This document shows positions 63,301-64,000 of a stretch of DNA of 64,000 nt, in pieces (the first letter of the stretch is position 1; each line of letters begins with the position of its first letter). A program made the position numbers and the translations under genes. The DNA comes from Trochalopteron elliotii (Eukaryota; Chordata; Aves; Passeriformes; Leiothrichidae). The notes under the pieces are model-generated. The model did no database searches and was not told where the DNA came from. It saw nothing but the letters and a program-made list of their open reading frames with translations. The stretch spans positions 1,143,749-1,207,748 of the forward strand of contig JANPWX010000336.1 in assembly GCA_024734555.1 (NCBI GenBank), written 5' to 3'.

Positions 63301-64000
63301 AGTGCAGTCCTCATTGTGTATTAATCTAGAGAAATCAGTGTACACTGCCACCATCAGCTCAGCTAAGACAGATTAGAGGTGGACACTTTGAAATTACTTA
63401 TACTTTCATATTCTGTATGAGAAAAAAATGACACTGCAATGAAGCCAAAGAAAATGCTAAAGGAACCTAAAATTCCATGCTTGGTCTCCATCAAGGCAAC
63501 AAGCTTTAAGCAGGTGAGGAAAGGCTTGGCTAAAAGCTCTGCTAGCAAATACTGCTCTTGGCTACAAATCCCCTGCTACTCTTTGCCTGTTTTGCATCAG
63601 ATCCTGTGACTTCTTGGACCATTTTTTGGGTATAATTTCCTCGTTTTTTAAGAACAAGAAGAAACAGTTTATTCCAGGCCTATCTCTGTAAACACAGGTT
63701 GAAAAAAATAGCTGAAGGTTGTCAAAGTTGCTAAAAACAGAAATATGAATGGTTGGTCAAAATAGGGAAAGCTAGAGCAAAAAAAAGGAAGGAGTGAGCC
63801 CAAGCCAGGAAAGCATCAAAGAGCAGGCAAGTGTTTTTGGGGCAACAAGAAGGGAAAAAAAGTGAAGAAGACTGTGCTCTATCTTACTAAGATACAGACA
63901 AAAAACAGGATTGGGTGTAAAGAGAAAATTTTGTTTAAGCACCCAATAATTTGGAATAATTCATGGTTTTGGTAGATGTATTCCTTCATGTAAATTTAAA

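Larger units (their letters stand above)
55731..64000. other. Noncoding DNA to the right edge
   Basis: It contains the hairpin at 58588-58617 and the small duplication at 56846. The minus-strand 182-codon frame at 61272-61820 has no recognisable domain or flanking splice pattern and is not called as a gene. Confidence 0.5.

Noticed and set aside
1..64000. CRISPR arrays, operons, prophages or other prokaryotic systems
   Set aside because: The DNA is vertebrate nuclear sequence. Tandem repeats lack spacers and there are no dense co-directional genes.

Overview
This is vertebrate nuclear DNA, almost certainly from a bird. Five antisense 3' fragments of CR1 LINEs carry the typical avian end, with an ATTCTATGATT-like terminus and the 'ccccctgccatgggcagggacacc' block. 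There is also a solo LTR resembling passerine endogenous retroviruses, a CpG-island promoter and very long noncoding tracts. Bacterial-style reading does not apply: nearly all ATG-to-stop frames here are chance ORFs in introns, intergenic DNA or the CpG island.

The one gene I can identify is IKZF2 (Helios, an Ikaros-family zinc-finger transcription factor), on the minus strand and represented only by its 5' end. Two coding exons can be defined to the base: 16203-16236 (start codon, residues 1-11 plus one base; exon extends to 16251 with 15 nt of 5'UTR) and 15358-15462 (the rest of codon 12 to residue 46 plus one base). They have canonical GT/AG borders, matching phases and a reading that agrees with the known Helios N-terminus. 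The promoter is a CpG island at about 18.0-19.44 kb, which runs into a 376-base assembly gap (19441-19816). Two good minus-strand donor sites in the island (exon ends at 19000 and 18039) are candidate 5'UTR exon ends. Splicing 19000 to 16251 puts a TGA stop (19021-19023) in frame upstream of the Helios ATG, which supports that start.

Layout: 1-15357 is IKZF2 intron (zinc-finger exons lie off the left edge), with one CR1 and possible old repeats or conserved noncoding DNA. 15358-19440 holds the 5' end of the gene. 19817-64000 lies upstream of IKZF2 and I recognise no exon in it. It has four CR1 fragments (23982-24090, 38251-38410, 39345-40046, 46701-46869), a minus-strand solo LTR (about 28592-28983), tandem repeats (29913-29968, 37768-37990), a small CpG-rich island next to three long oligo-T runs (42.1-42.9 kb) and a second CpG-rich cluster (54.69-55.73 kb). 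In other amniotes the gene upstream of IKZF2 is the divergent SPAG16, so one of these islands may be a promoter for it or for a noncoding RNA. I could not confirm any SPAG16 exon.

I see no evidence of a novel multi-gene system. The most useful leads are the alternative 5' exons and uORF of IKZF2, the frame-neutral second coding exon, and the two unassigned CpG-rich islands.
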